Shown here: positions 1 through 12,618 of the stretch, piece by piece
How the letters are laid out: each line of letters begins with the position of its first letter
How positions within the stretch are numbered: position 1 is the stretch's first letter
Source of the DNA: Lineus longissimus
Taxonomy: Eukaryota > Nemertea > Pilidiophora > Heteronemertea > Lineidae
Length of the DNA stretch: 64,000 nucleotides
Reading direction: 5' to 3'
Assembly (NCBI RefSeq): GCF_910592395.1
Contig: NC_088308.1
Location: forward strand, 5,535,001 to 5,599,000
The notes under the pieces: generated by a model
The model's database searches: none
Told to the model about the DNA's origin: nothing
What the model saw: only the letters and a program-made list of their open reading frames with translations
Made by a program: the position numbers and the translations under genes

Positions 1-1
1 C

Positions 2-3000
2 GCTGCTGCTAGTAACTTTCCGACTCCTCCACAAGTTGGTGCTTCTGGTTCTAGTAAGAAGCCCAAGCCCCCTCTTGTTGGTGAGCATTCATTCTCTGAT
101 GCGCAGCAGTCTAGTGATGAGTACCAAGTGTATTTTTACGACACAAAGGCCAAGCTGGGAGATTCAGACAAGAAGAAAAAGTCGGATGAACCGAACTACT
201 TTGCTGGGCTGAAGAAGTTTGAGAATAAACAAGACGTAAGTACTACATGAGACAGTTTTATTGCTTGGAGTTGGCAATTTGGAATGAAAATGTATGAGGA
301 AACCTTAGACCCCGCAGTATGTTCACTGTCGGAGAGATTTGCCCCCTCCCTGTAACATGAAAGGCAGTCAAAGCAGCTAGATTAAACCTTTGACCTTGGG
401 TGCAGGGAGTAGATGAAATTTCAAACATCAGTCCAATTGCCCAAACTCTGCTGGGCTGGTTCTGCTGTCTACGCATCTGTCCTAATCTTGGGAAGAAGGA
501 CTGAAAAAGTAGGAAAATCATGCAATTTCACCAAATATATTCCACTTCTTATTTCAGACTTTGTTTGCTCGAGCAGAAGCACTCCATGCGCATGGATACA
601 CTAAAGAGGCTTGTAAACTTGCTAAGCAACTGGCGGAGGAGATGTTAGCCAACCCACCTGATCTTACTGCTGAGCCAGTACAGCACACTGGAAAGGGTGA
701 GTACGACAAATGCCAACTTTTCATGTCTAGGGTGGGTAGTGTGAATTCAAGCTTGCTGTGGAGGTAGCTTTTGACTGTGTGCTGCTTGAAAACGTATTTG
801 CAGCTTCATTGTATGAGTGAAAGTTGTGTCACGTACATGGGTTCGGATATTGACCTGGACATCAACAATTTCAAATGTCTTTTTCAGGAAAGAAGAAGAA
901 GAGTCAGAATAACACTAGTTCATTTGCGATTACAACGCTCGCCAAGGCGGCCTTCCTCTGTAACGTTCTGTTAGAGGACGCCGAGTGTCATCATCTAGCG
1001 TTCAAGGTTGGCATGTTCGGTCTGGAGATGCCGAGGCAGCCCGCTTCAAGTAAGGCGCTGGAGGTGAAACTTGCCAACCAGGAGTCTGAACTGGCTGCTC
1101 TGCTGAAGAAGATACCACTCGGCCCGGCAGAGTTGAATGTCATCAGAGACAGAGCTGAGCAACTCAGGGACGGGAAGCTGCGGTTCCGCGGCGAGTCTCT
1201 TCTACCGCTGATGTTAGCTAGTTTTATATTTGATTCATTATGTTTACCAGGTGAGTCAGGTCAGTCCAATCCTCTGATATTTGTGTTCTTTGAGAATGAT
1301 GGCTCTGTGGTTGAAGGAGTTGATGAAAAAGGCCTCTGTACAGAGGTAGTTCATGAAACGTCTTCTTAGTGTGTCTGTCTTGAGCCAGGTGTGACATAGA
1401 CTCTTGTAATTCATGTGCAAGTTTTTCTCTCTCAGTGGAAGAGGATGGCAATTGTGGAAAACAATTTTCAGAATCGCTTGGCTACACACGTGTCGTAAAA
1501 TTGTTTCCCTCACTTGACAGTTGTTCTACTCTTTTCAGTCAATCCAGTCAACGGCTCCAACAGCCGGCCACCTAGTCGATCAGTCCAGTCGACCGCACGG
1601 ATGGCAACCGATGAAAAGCTGGGCTTTGAAGCTGCTTTAGCTGCCTTAGGTGAGTAACGCTTTCTCACACTAGCTTAATTGACTTGGTGCCCTTTTGGTG
1701 TAGCTAAGGGCCAGTGATACTATCGTCTACCCAGACCCCAAGAATGTTCAGGTTAAGGGCAATGTCTCAAAAGCTGAACACCTGAGTTTTGGTTTATAAC
1801 TTAAACTTGTTTTGTCCTCCACAGGTTTGAAGGCCACTGTCTCCGATACTGAACACCCGAGTTTGTTATATATGACTGATCTTGTTCTTGTCTTCCACAG
1901 GTTTAAAGGCCAATGTGTCAGAAGCTGAACACCCACTCTTGTGCGAGGGAACGCGGAGACAGAAAGGGGACCTTGCCTTGGCTATGTTATTCCATTACAA
2001 GGATGACCAAGTCAAACTGGGCAAGGTAGGGAGTAGGCGGCTCTGCGTAAGTCAAACCAAGAGGAAGATTGAAACCCTGGACCAGTCATTCCTTTATTTT
2101 ACTTTCGTTGTGTTGTGGTCATGAATTGTGATGAACGAGAGGAAAAACATTCAAATTTTTAGATGCTTTTTCAAACCGTTTCATTTTCATTATTGAAAAA
2201 CATTTGAATTTGATGCAACTTTTGTGGACAATTGTGTTACATTGAAGTAATTATGTTAAGTTTTGAAGAGATGATATTTATTGGTTTAAAACTTACATGC
2301 GATTAAAAGTTTGATGTCGATCTCATAACTCTTGGTACTTATGCAGTATGCTTTTGAAATGATCTCACTTTGATCAGATTGGCAGAGCATGTTTATTTTT
2401 ATATTGCTTTGAGCTTAATGTCATGAAATGATCTCACTTTGATCAGATTGGCAGAGCATGTTTATTTTTATATTGCTTTGAGCTTAATGTCATGATGGCA
2501 AGGTCAGCCCTATGAACAGTTGGTCCTTTTTTTCTGGGTAAAGCAAGAGCTGCTGGAACCTCTTGGCAGGGAAACTTGGGCCACAGCCTAACAGTGGGCT
2601 CCTATTGCTCTATTGCTTGGTATGTTAAGATATGAAGGTAGATTGTCTTGGTAACAAGTTCTTTTATTCAACCGTAGTTCTTGTTTCTAGAAATGAACCA
2701 ATGAGAAGATCTCTTGTGTATAATGAAATCGAATATTTTCCAGATCATGGATAAACTGCTCGACAAAGAAGTGCATCAGCTGTACAAGACTCCTTCTCTC
2801 AAGACGTATCTGCTCGGCAGTCAGTCGTCCAGCAGCAGTCATAGCAGCCACACGCAGACGAACACAGCCTCCACCCAGGAGAAAGAAGGCCACAAGGCCC
2901 GCACGGAGACGGGTCAGCTCGATCATGAGAATAATGGTGTCCCGAAAGCTGAGGCCAGGTAAACTTTTCTTGCCCTGGTCAACATGGTTTCTGTTTCAGC

Positions 3001-6000
3001 TTTCGGAAAAACTTCCAAATCTTACAATTTTGTTTCATACCACAGGATCAAGAAGCTTGAACCACAATTTTTAGCGGACACCATGATTTCTCTGTAATTT
3101 TAGACGCAATTTATGTTTTAATATTTGGAATCTTGAGTTATTTCCATGTAAGGTAATGTAAATATGGTGAGAAAAAGTATATGGGATGTTGAAACCAAGA
3201 TTTTTAGATAAGTTCAGAAAACATCTTGGTACTGTTAGAAAACACGCATGTTTTTGCTGTTGAAATACTTTTTGCCTCTTTTCTCTTCAGTTGTCTGGAT
3301 GACCCCTCCCTTGTACCTACAGCTGTCCCAGCTACTGGAAGTTCCTCTAACAGCATGTGGCAGTCCCTGACCACCGTCTCCAGCAGCAGGCAGAGTCTGG
3401 AGTACCTGAATCTGGAGCAGAAGTTTGCCAGTCTCAACGTTACTGCGAGTAGTGGAGCAAGACCCAAGACGACGGTCACAAGACATTACAACAGGTTAGT
3501 CTTCTTCCTGTGTTCCCTTAGCCATTTGGGTTGTTAATTGCAGTGTCTTAGTAACAGAATCAACATGTGGGGTAAATAACAATGGTTTCTTGCTATCATA
3601 GTCACGAATCCGACATGAATTGTTCTGAAGTTCGTTGTAAAAGTGCAGATCCTACAAAAATCAGTGTGCCATATTCTCATGAAAAAGACAGTAGACCAGT
3701 CCACACTGCAATGTTAGGTATGAAAGATACAAGTAGACAATGCTTACCAGCTGACTAAGCACCAAGCAAAAATACTTACTGATTATTTTATCCATTTTAG
3801 TAACAAGGACACGGATAGTTCAGCCCTTGAAGAGGATGGAGAGGGGAGCAGTGACTACAAGGCTTGGGAGGCTAAGTTCAGGTGCACTAACCTCAAGACA
3901 ATCAAGAGACCATCTGTTGGTAAGTCGATCAACTAGTTGAGCTGGATTGTGCTAATTTGGTATTCAAAGTGTGGGTACACCCCAGCACTCCAAAGTCAAC
4001 AGTAAAGTAGCTGACAAGCAACTCGGTAACTATTTTGGTAATGCCCAAGAAAATGGATGAAATTTGGGTTAAAAATGAAGGTGCATAGCATCCTAGTCAT
4101 GTGCAAATGACAAATTCTACACTGTCCTCCCTCGTAAGATTGTTATAGAAAGGGTGGTCAGTTCAAAGAAGTTTCCCTTTGACAAAAGCTTTCAACAAAA
4201 TCAGCAGTCTGTAAGACGGTCTTGATGTGTTTTATGAAACATCTAAATCTCATCTCCCTTCCAGGTATGGCCAGCATTGACAGCAGTGCCCCGGAGACCA
4301 CATCTAGCGACAACTCCCCAACCCTGGTCAGACGGAACTGGGGCAGTAAGCACCAAGGTCCAGGCAGTGACAGTGGAAGCAGTGGCAAGAGCAGTGACTC
4401 GTTCGGCTCCAGCAGCTCTGGAGACAAGGGCAATGCTGCAAAGATTCGAGACAATGAAAGGTAGGAGATATAGTGTAGTGAAGAACCTATTCATGCTCAG
4501 AACCTGGGTTCCTGGCCCCAACCACAACCCTAGTGGTTGAAAGTTCGGGCTGAGGGACAGTCCTTGACTTCTTCTGGTCGAGTTCAAATGAGTCATTGCA
4601 GAGAACTACTCTGTGAATGATCTCGCTCAACTTTTGCCTTAGATGTTCACCACTGCTCCACGAACCATTTTAGCGATGATCTTGTATGCGGTCAGCTACA
4701 TCATGATGAAATTATACCAAAACCTCAAACCATCTTCTAAGAGGCAATGCCTGAATATTAGAGTTTGGCTATGCAAATGGAGCTTCAGGTGACACTCTCA
4801 AAACACTGAAGTGAATTGGCTGAAGTATCCTTGGTCTTTTTCAGTCCAATCAGTACGTTTGGTGGGTCAGGACGCTATGCTGCTCCCCATCTCATTATGC
4901 CCGATGCCAGGAATCCATCTGCATGTCTCAAAGTTACAAGGTAAGGCAACTACCTTGGATAGAACTGCAACAGGTTATTCAAAAAGCTGTCTTTGTTTGT
5001 GAGAGGTAAACCAAAGGGCGCTCTGCTGTTGTTTGAATGTCTTCTGAAAGCATTCGTCCAACAAACCTCCTCTGGCATTGCAGAAGGCAACAGGAGCTAT
5101 TTTCTTACGAAACCAGTTGCCTACTACTACAAGCCAATTGCTATGAACACATTTGGCAGATGTCATTACCAAGTTTGCATGTGTGGGAATAGCTTTCTAT
5201 ACGTCTTGCTTCGCTAAGTGCTTTTGCAAAGACCTTTCTGCTTTGTCTCCTTAAAATTATTGCGTATTTCTTGTAAATCAAATGATGCATTTTGATCTTA
5301 CTATGTTGTACGAAGTCTCATATCTGTCTCGAAGTTTTGACTGCATATCACATCGAATTTTCCTTCGGTTGCAGACACAAAAACAAGAATCGTATGCCGA
5401 CCATTCCCAACCAGCCGAGCGAGGCCCTGGCCCACTTCATGTTCGAACTTGCTAAGACAGTGCTGACCAGGGCCGGTGGGAACAGCTCCACGTCTCTCTT
5501 CACTCAGCCTTCCAACAGTAACGCCCCTACGGGGCCTCATAGGAATCTGCACCTGTGCGCCTTCCAGATTGGATTGTATGCACTCGGTGTACATAATTGT
5601 GTTTCACCCAACTGGCTATCAAGGACGTATTCATCCCATGTCTCGTGGATTACTGGTGAGTTGACAAAGTGCCCACTTGTGCTTCATACTTCAGCATTGA
5701 TTGCATATTAAACGGGTCCTGAATTTCAGCTAACATGTTAAGACCAGTGCTGTTTTAAAATTACTGAGTAGCAAATTATTTGGGAGTACTGTATGTTCTC
5801 TTCTAAACTTGTTTCTGTTTTTCAGGTCAAGCAATGGAAATAGGGAGTGCATCAATCAATATCTTGATTGAGACGTGGGAGGGACACCTAACACCGCCGG
5901 AGGTTGCCTCACTTGCTGACCGAGCTTCCCGAGGCCGCGACCACAACATGGTGCGTGCCGCTGCCGAGTTGGCCCTGTCTTGTCTTCCTCATGCACAGGC

Positions 6001-8424
6001 ACTTAACCCGAATGAGATTCAGAGGGCGCTAATTCAGTGCAAGGAACAGTGCCGGGAGAAGCTGGAGCGTGCGTGTCTCGCTGTGGAGAGTGCAGCTAAA
6101 GATGGTGGCGTGTATCCTGAAGTTTTGTTCGATGTTGCGAAACGGTGGTACGAACTGTATGAAGAGACGGCAACGGCTGTCAGCCAGGCTGCTGGCGGAG
6201 CTCAGAATAATACTGTCCATATCGAGGAGGTTGAAATGGCGCCACCACAGGCTGTCATGCCTGTTATAGAGCAACGGACTAGTCCTCCTGTGTTGCAGAT
6301 TGTCCCCTACCAGCAGGCACCGAGTCAGAATCAGCCCCAAGTTGCGACGTCCAGAGGACAGCCGCAGCAACAGATTCACATCCCCTACACCATTCCCCAA
6401 CCACCGCCATCCCACCAAATCTACCAGTATAGCTACATGCAACAGATTCCGAACTTTGGTCATCAGTACAGCCAGCCACATATCCAAGTCCACACTCACA
6501 ACATGCACCCGGCTTATCTCACCACCTACCCGTATCAGAATCATCCGCAGTTCGGGAACATGGCGATCCAGAATCTGCATCCAAATCCTGCAGCCATGTA
6601 CCATCCCAATGCCGCACATATGCGACAACCCTCCGTTCAGGTGTATGCCAGCCAGAATATGATGCAGGGACGCAACATGGTTCCAGTGTCGGGTCAGATG
6701 CAGCCAATGGCTGGGATGGAGCAGGGTGGCATGCAACAGGAAGGAGATGTCCAGCTTCAGCAGGTAAGCTATAACAGATCACATCTTGTGCCGCCATTAT
6801 GAAATACACATCCTGATTCATTGAAAAAACAGGCAGACGCAAGTACAATAGACTTGTCGAGTAGAATCTTGTTTAGATGAACACCAGTATATAACTAAAA
6901 AAGGTTGACCAATGCCAAGAAATTATGCATGTGGATGTAATTTGGTCAAATCAAGGCCCTGTTTATCTTTAAATTTGTCTTCTTCTCCAAGGTTAACATG
7001 AATGCCCAACACCAGCAGGTCGGCCTGCCATCCGCCCCGCCCCAAACAGCACAGAATTCCACCCAGATGAACTACCTGCTAGCGGCGTACAGGGTCGGCA
7101 TGTTGGCGATGGAGACCTTGGCCAGAAGGGTGCACGATGATCGGCCACAGACCAAGTATGCAAGGAGTCCACCGTATGGGGAGGATGTCAAGTGGTTGTT
7201 GGGAATAGCTAAGAAATTAGGTAAGATAACTTGTAAGGTCCGAAACCTGACAACATTTAAGGAAAATCTTCAGTCTGAGATGGGGACAGTCAGTCTAGAT
7301 AATGGTGTTGATCTCTGCACCGTTTCTTGTGTGATTCCTGCCACCTCAGAAGCCTTTCATAAAAGTCTTCAACGGTCTAGGAATAATCCTCCCCTGAGGT
7401 AATCTGGAGATCTGTTGTGTTGGAGATGCCACATGTCTACGGGCATTATTCCATTGAGATATCTGATAGATCTTATCTATGAATGATCCTCTCTATCTGG
7501 TATGTCACTGGTAAGACAGGTTTCTTTAAGGTGTTCTGGATCAATCCCACATTAAATTTGAAGAAATTGTGCTATCATCGTCTTAAGGTCAGTGCTTCCT
7601 GATAGCAATTATGTCTCTTGTTTTCCAGGCACTAATTACCTGTCTCAGTTCTGTGCGAGTGCCGTGAACGCCGTAGTGAGTCCATTCGTCCTTCAGGATA
7701 TCGCCATCGAGTCAGCGCAGTATCTGTCACGGCACAATCCTGTCCAACTCTCCAGCCATCTGAGGTCACCAATACTCAGTCCTTTAGTACAGAAATGTCT
7801 ACAAATGTAAGTATTGAGTTCTCATATGAGGAGGCACAAACCTTAGTGGGAAAATCTGCTGGTCCGCCACTTGGTTTAGCCCTAGTTACTATGGGGAAGA
7901 CCTAGAATTGTATCTCTTGAATTACGGATAAGGGTTTTGGGGAAGTGATAAACCTATCTTGTAGAATCGTGCTTCTGTTCTTGAGTGCCTTTGTGTGGGC
8001 AGACTAATGATATCCTATATTGGGCCAAGGTATAATCTGCTCTGGAACCTAATGATTTTAAAAAGCAGAAACGTGCCAGGGCAAATCATAAGTCTATACG
8101 CTGCTTACCAGTTACTGCAAGAGACAAAATGCAGTTGCAGGAAAAATTGCACTCAGGCCTCCTCACCTGCTTGGATACTAATTGTTGTCGTTCTGTTGCA
8201 GGTTTATTCAGTGTAGTCATCAGCGGATCAGTCACATCACTCAAGCTGAGTACGATGAGTTCGTGAGCATCATCTGTAGCGCTAGGAACGCGTTCTGCAG
8301 TATGACGCCCGGAGGAATGGTCCAGTTTAACGATTTACTAATGAACTTACGCAAGTCGAAATTCTGCAAGAAGGAGTTATGGCAGAGGATAGTCAATGGA
8401 TTAGCGACCGTCAACATATCTTAA
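2..8424 (+). CDS. ZSWIM8: ZSWIM8 orthologue, C-terminal two-thirds (5' end outside window)
   Basis: ZSWIM8 (fly Dora, worm EBAX-1) is the substrate receptor of a Cullin-RING ubiquitin ligase. It targets Argonaute for target-directed microRNA degradation and acts in protein quality control. I recognise it from the C-terminal family sequence, for example FARAEALHAHGYTKEACKLA just after 558 and the region around RALIQCKEQCREKLERACL in the exon starting at 5826. Exons read: 2-235, 558-696, 888-1250, 1539-1649, 1901-2025, 2744-2958, 3291-3494, 3801-3919, 4265-4460, 4845-4940, 5375-5655, 5826-6763, 6992-7220, 7629-7806, 8202-8424 (stop TAA). All junctions are GT-AG and in phase, giving 1216 codons plus stop. 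The 3' half of exon 5826-6763 encodes a Q/H/P/M-rich low-complexity stretch typical of the family; exons 2744-2958 and 4265-4460 are Ser-rich. The BC box and SWIM zinc finger must lie upstream. The 3' UTR end is not resolved; AATAAA occurs near 10084 and 11524. Confidence 0.93.
1752..1936 (+). repeat. Triplicated intron-end/exon-start segment in ZSWIM8
   Basis: Three consecutive copies of a roughly 75-bp segment begin at 1752, 1825 and 1901. Each consists of an AG acceptor followed by an exon-like start (gtttaaaggccaatgtgtca and variants) and 'gctgaacaccc'. Only the third copy continues into the full exon 1901-2025. The second copy keeps a good acceptor (tcctccacag, 1815-1824) and the third has tcttccacag. 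Using the second acceptor would add 76 nt and shift the frame; using the first would add 149 nt and also shift it. Confidence 0.85.
2356..2493 (+). repeat. 69-bp tandem duplication in ZSWIM8 intron
   Basis: Two adjacent copies of 69 bp (2356-2424 and 2425-2493), apparently identical, lie in the intron before exon 2744. This points to a recent slippage or unequal exchange. No coding content. Confidence 0.9.
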
Positions 8425-10429
8425 TGATAGCGTTTTTAGGGAATTTTATTTTTCTAGAATTTCATTGTTTGGTAGGATGTTGTCAAGGACTGAAAAATTA
8501 GTCATCCAGACTTTTGAATTCATTCCCAGGTGGGCGGATGTTGGCGTTCCAGAATAGTTTGTAAAGACGGGAAAGGGCCTCTCATGGAAAGTCAAAAGGT
8601 CGCAGATTTATCGACTCCTTTGTATAAACACCTTAAAGTTGTAATGGGACAATCCATTCTAATGCATTTTGTGTTAGGGATTGACCCATTATGGTTGTAG
8701 AGTGGGGGTTTTCCAATAGAAAACTCAGGTATTCTGACAGAAATTTTCAAAAAGTTGAAAAATGCAGTTTGAAATTTCTCTTTGAATATTCTTATTTGCC
8801 GAAGGATGGGAAAAAATGATATTTTATCAAACCAGCATTATGTTACCACCTGTCGCATTTAAGTATTATTTCATAAATTATCGGATGGAAATAATGTGTA
8901 TATATCGGGAGAAAATGGAATTAAGGTATAAATTACGGCATGTTCGATAAAGAATCGTGCCACACTTTATATAACCAAGTATAGATTAATCTATACTATT
9001 GTAGATCAATGCTATAGATTAATACTTTACTTGAAATCTATACTTATAGATTAGATTACTCTATACTTGATAGAAATATTCCTGAAAAAGAAAATTTGGT
9101 ATTTGAGTAATGGGTCCAATAATTGCTCGTGTACAAAGGGGTTATGATGAAACATAGGGTTCAGCTGTTAGAAAGGACATATATGGTCATTAAGTTGGTG
9201 AAAGTAATAGCTTCTTTACTAAAAGTTAATAGAAAAAGGCTAAAATGTAGTGAAAAACCTTTAAAATTTTCTTCAAAGGTGGGTTTTCATGCATCTGGGG
9301 CTCAGAAGCTGAGACCACTCCATCGCTTTTCAGTTCTTTGGCAAGAAAATATTGCCGCTGAAGCACAAAATTCAGTATCTTCAGTCAGTTTGCATGGTCT
9401 TCAAGATGATAAATTATTTATATATTCAAATTACAAATGTTGATTACAGTATTTGGTTGTGTTGAAACATTTTAAACGATACTGTCTGATATGTCTTTGA
9501 AAAATGCCGACTCTTCTGATCCAAGATTGCAGTTCTTTTGAGAGAAGTCCTAAAAAAGGGCTCGGATTGATGGGCTTGCTCTAGTTTAAACTGAGCAGGC
9601 TAGAAATGATTGGTGTTCCTCATGGGGTGCTTAAATACTAATTTCTTCTCACAACCCATTAATCCCAGTGAGTGACCTCACTTTCTTCCATTTCTCCCTT
9701 GGTTCGACTAGCCTGGTGGTTTGACTGAGAAATCTCCTTTGCTGTTGTTATCTCCAGTGCAATCAGTATGAAAAGGCCTCGAGCAAAAACTAGTTCCAAG
9801 GTATAAACTGGTATGACCTGTGTAATACATTTACATTTTCTTAAGCATCTGGAGTGTGGTTTGTCGCAAAGGATCTCCGTTTTGACCCTGGAGTTTGTCT
9901 AGTGTAACTTCTGACACGTTTTGTATCTTGTGTTCAGCAGCAGGGACCAACTCCAGTGTTGATGTGAGATGTATTGAGGTTAGTTCATAGTGACTGCGCT
10001 GTAAATACCTATTTCAGAAACACTTTGTACAGACTATTGTATATCACTTTATACTATACAAAAAACTCAAAATATAAAAACAAAATAAACGGATTTAAAA
10101 ATTGTTTAAAAACATGTGCGCTAGGTTGTCTGTTAATTGTGTGGCGAGTATCATGCGATTGGCTTGTGCATTTCACTAAGTAACAGGTATTAATTGTACT
10201 GCTTATTTAGTGCTTGTGTACTTGAGAGTTTAGGAACTGGTTGATAAGTTTCTGGAGATGAGGTTGGATTGTGAAATGTTTGGTTTATGTATTAAACCTT
10301 TGGAAGTGTAGAGGTGTCTTAGGCGAGCTAAAAGGCTTGTTGAGAAGCAAGTGCATTCCACACAAAGACTGATTCTGCAGAGTTGTAGCGGATGTGTGGA
10401 GGAATGAAAGTCGAAGCTGCAAATGACTT

Positions 10430-10870
10430 CAGTCTCGCATGCTGTCAAAGTGGTATCTGCAAGAATAAAGTCAATCCGGCCTGTTACCGATGTGGTATCT
10501 GCAAGAATGAAGTCAGTCTTGCTTGTTACCAGAGTGACCTCAGTCTTGCATGTTATCTCAGTGGTATCTGCATGAGTGAAGTTAGTCTTGCATGCTACTA
10601 AGATGGTATCTGCAACCATGAATTCTGTCTTGCATGATATCAAGGTGGTATCTGCAACCATGAATTCTGTCTTGCATGATATCAAGGTGGTATCTGCAAC
10701 AATGAATTCTGTCTTGCATGATATCAAGGTGGTATCTGCAATAATGAATTCTGTCTTGCATGATATCAAGGTGGTATCTTCAAATGACGTGAATCATGCA
10801 TGATATCAGGGTGGTATAAACAAGAATGATGTATTTCTTGCATGACATCAAGATGATGTCTTAAATCGGG
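10430..10870. repeat. 42-bp minisatellite, about 10 copies
   Basis: The phrase 'ggtatctgca' recurs at 10452, 10494, 10563, 10605, 10647, 10689, 10731 and 10773, mostly at exact 42-bp steps. The unit also contains 'tcttgcatgatatcaa' and 'aatgaattctg'. Left copies are diverged and the central ones near-identical. It lies about 2 kb beyond the ZSWIM8 stop, so it could be in the 3' UTR if the UTR is long. Confidence 0.85.
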
Positions 10871-12130
10871 AAAATATCAAGTTGGTGACTGCAGGTGCAA
10901 GTCAGGTTATGAGAAGAGTATAGATAGTTTTGGCCTAAAGATATTAAGGCTTGGTGAAAGTAGTAGTTAACAGTACTTCACAAGATGGGTGTTGGAGTTT
11001 TTCACTGTTTTGACAAACAGATAAGAATTGATCAGTGATTTTGATAAATCGTGGTTGATGACAGATCAGATGAATTGACTAATGAATATTTTAATTGAAA
11101 ACGAATGAGATATATGCGAAAGATTTAATGGTTTTATGATTTGGATTGAGTTTTGATCAGAAATGAGATTTACCCACTAATTTATTGAGTCACAGTTATT
11201 AAGAATTTTCTTTTGCCATGGGGAGAGGGATCTCTGTGGGGCCATTAAAAAGTCAGTCACTTTCAATTAAAAGTAGGTTTCATATTTGCACAGGTTTCTT
11301 TTTTTCTTGGTCATTCACCCAATGACCGGTTCAGTTCTTGTATCTCAAATCTTTCACAGAATATTTATTTCATCCTGAACTGAACCAAGCACCTGGTGCA
11401 CACTTAATTACTTCATGTCTGTTTCGTTCAGTTCAGGTTGAAATACAGTTTGCTTTATAATATCTTCCAAGATTCAGTGCTTCTTGGATTGTCTATGTTG
11501 TCCCACCAAGGCACTGCGAGAGAAATAAAGATAATTTCATTCATTCTAGCTACACTTTCTCCTTGATGCAATTCTACAGTTTCCATTTAAGGAAAGTTCT
11601 GTTGGTACAGGTGGCCTGAGAGAATGTGTGAGGTGCGTCACTTCCCAAATCTTCCATTCTTCTCGTGTTCCAAAAGCTTGGCAGTCGTTTGACTTATGCC
11701 TGGTTACGTAACGGCATTAAAAACTACTGGTTATCAGTAAATCTAAATATTGTAGCACAGCACAGTGAGTAGTATTACAATCATCCTCTTCCATGACTTC
11801 AATTATGACCACCTCTGCGATGGAGGTAGTTCTACAAACTTCTCCAGAGTAATCATTCTCACGGCATGCCATCAACAGGTCATGAAATTATGAGTGGTGT
11901 CGACTCATTTCTATCTAAAGCTTCGTCTCCTTTCAAGTCTATCAATGAAAAGTATTTCTGATTCATTTTCTCGCCCAGGGCTTGGTGTGCGACTGTACAG
12001 AGGTTCCGTAAGTGCATTTATTTGTGGTGGTACTATAGCCCAGAGACCAGTTAACAACCATATTGCATAGCCCAATAGAATTCATGCAGATTGCATTTAC
12101 ATTGAGAAGACCATCTTGTCTCTTGTAGAT

Positions 12131-12456
12131 TGACAAGTTCCAGTTAAAATCTTGGGATTCTCATTAGTTCTTTTGTGTCTGCTTTTCATATGCAAGAAAG
12201 AGACAAGTTTTTCAGAGGTCGTGGATAGGCCAGTTGTTGTTTATTCCAACAATAAATTGTTGGTTGAACAGTTGTCCTGACTCGGGCCTTTGACAAGTTC
12301 CAGTTAAAATCTTGGGATTCTCATTAGTTCTTTTGTGTCTGCTTTTCATATGCAAGAAAGAGACAAGTTTTTCAGAGGTCGTGGATAGGCCAGTTGTTGT
12401 CTATTCCAACAATAAATTGTTGGTTGAACAGTTGTCCTGACTCGGGCCTTTGACAA
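12131..12456. repeat. 160-bp tandem duplication
   Basis: Copy 1 (12131-12290) and copy 2 (12291-12450) are almost identical; I noticed one T/C difference (tgtttattcc versus tgtctattcc). Each starts 'tgacaagttccagttaaaat' and ends 'ctcgggcctt'. Confidence 0.9.
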
Positions 12457-12549
12457 TCTTTTCTGCCCCTTGCGTACTCTCCTGACGGGTTTCTTGTTAA
12501 GAACTGCTAGAAAATGGTACGAGCTGTCTGCGGGTAAAACCGGACCATT

Positions 12550-12618
12550 GCAAACAAGAAATTTTTGTTGCATGCATTCATGATTGCAGGTCGCAGGGAT
12601 ATAAAATCACTTGTTTGT
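12550..12618. mobile_element. MITE-like inverted-repeat element, copy 1 of a dispersed family
   Basis: 'gcaaacaagaaatttttgtt' on the left faces its rough reverse complement on the right (near 'cacttgtttg'), with 'catgattgcaggtcgcag' between. The same arrangement is found at 44318-44385 and, more diverged, around 53233-53424. The class is inferred from the terminal inverted repeats only. Confidence 0.5.

Noticed and set aside
6029-6736. 235-codon minus-strand frame opposite the large ZSWIM8 exon
   Set aside because: It lies antisense to a clearly conserved coding exon and has composition expected of a mirror frame.
10230-10803. 179-codon and 75-codon frames across the 42-bp repeat
   Set aside because: A 42-bp period is a multiple of three, so frames stay open by construction; the peptides are simple repeats.
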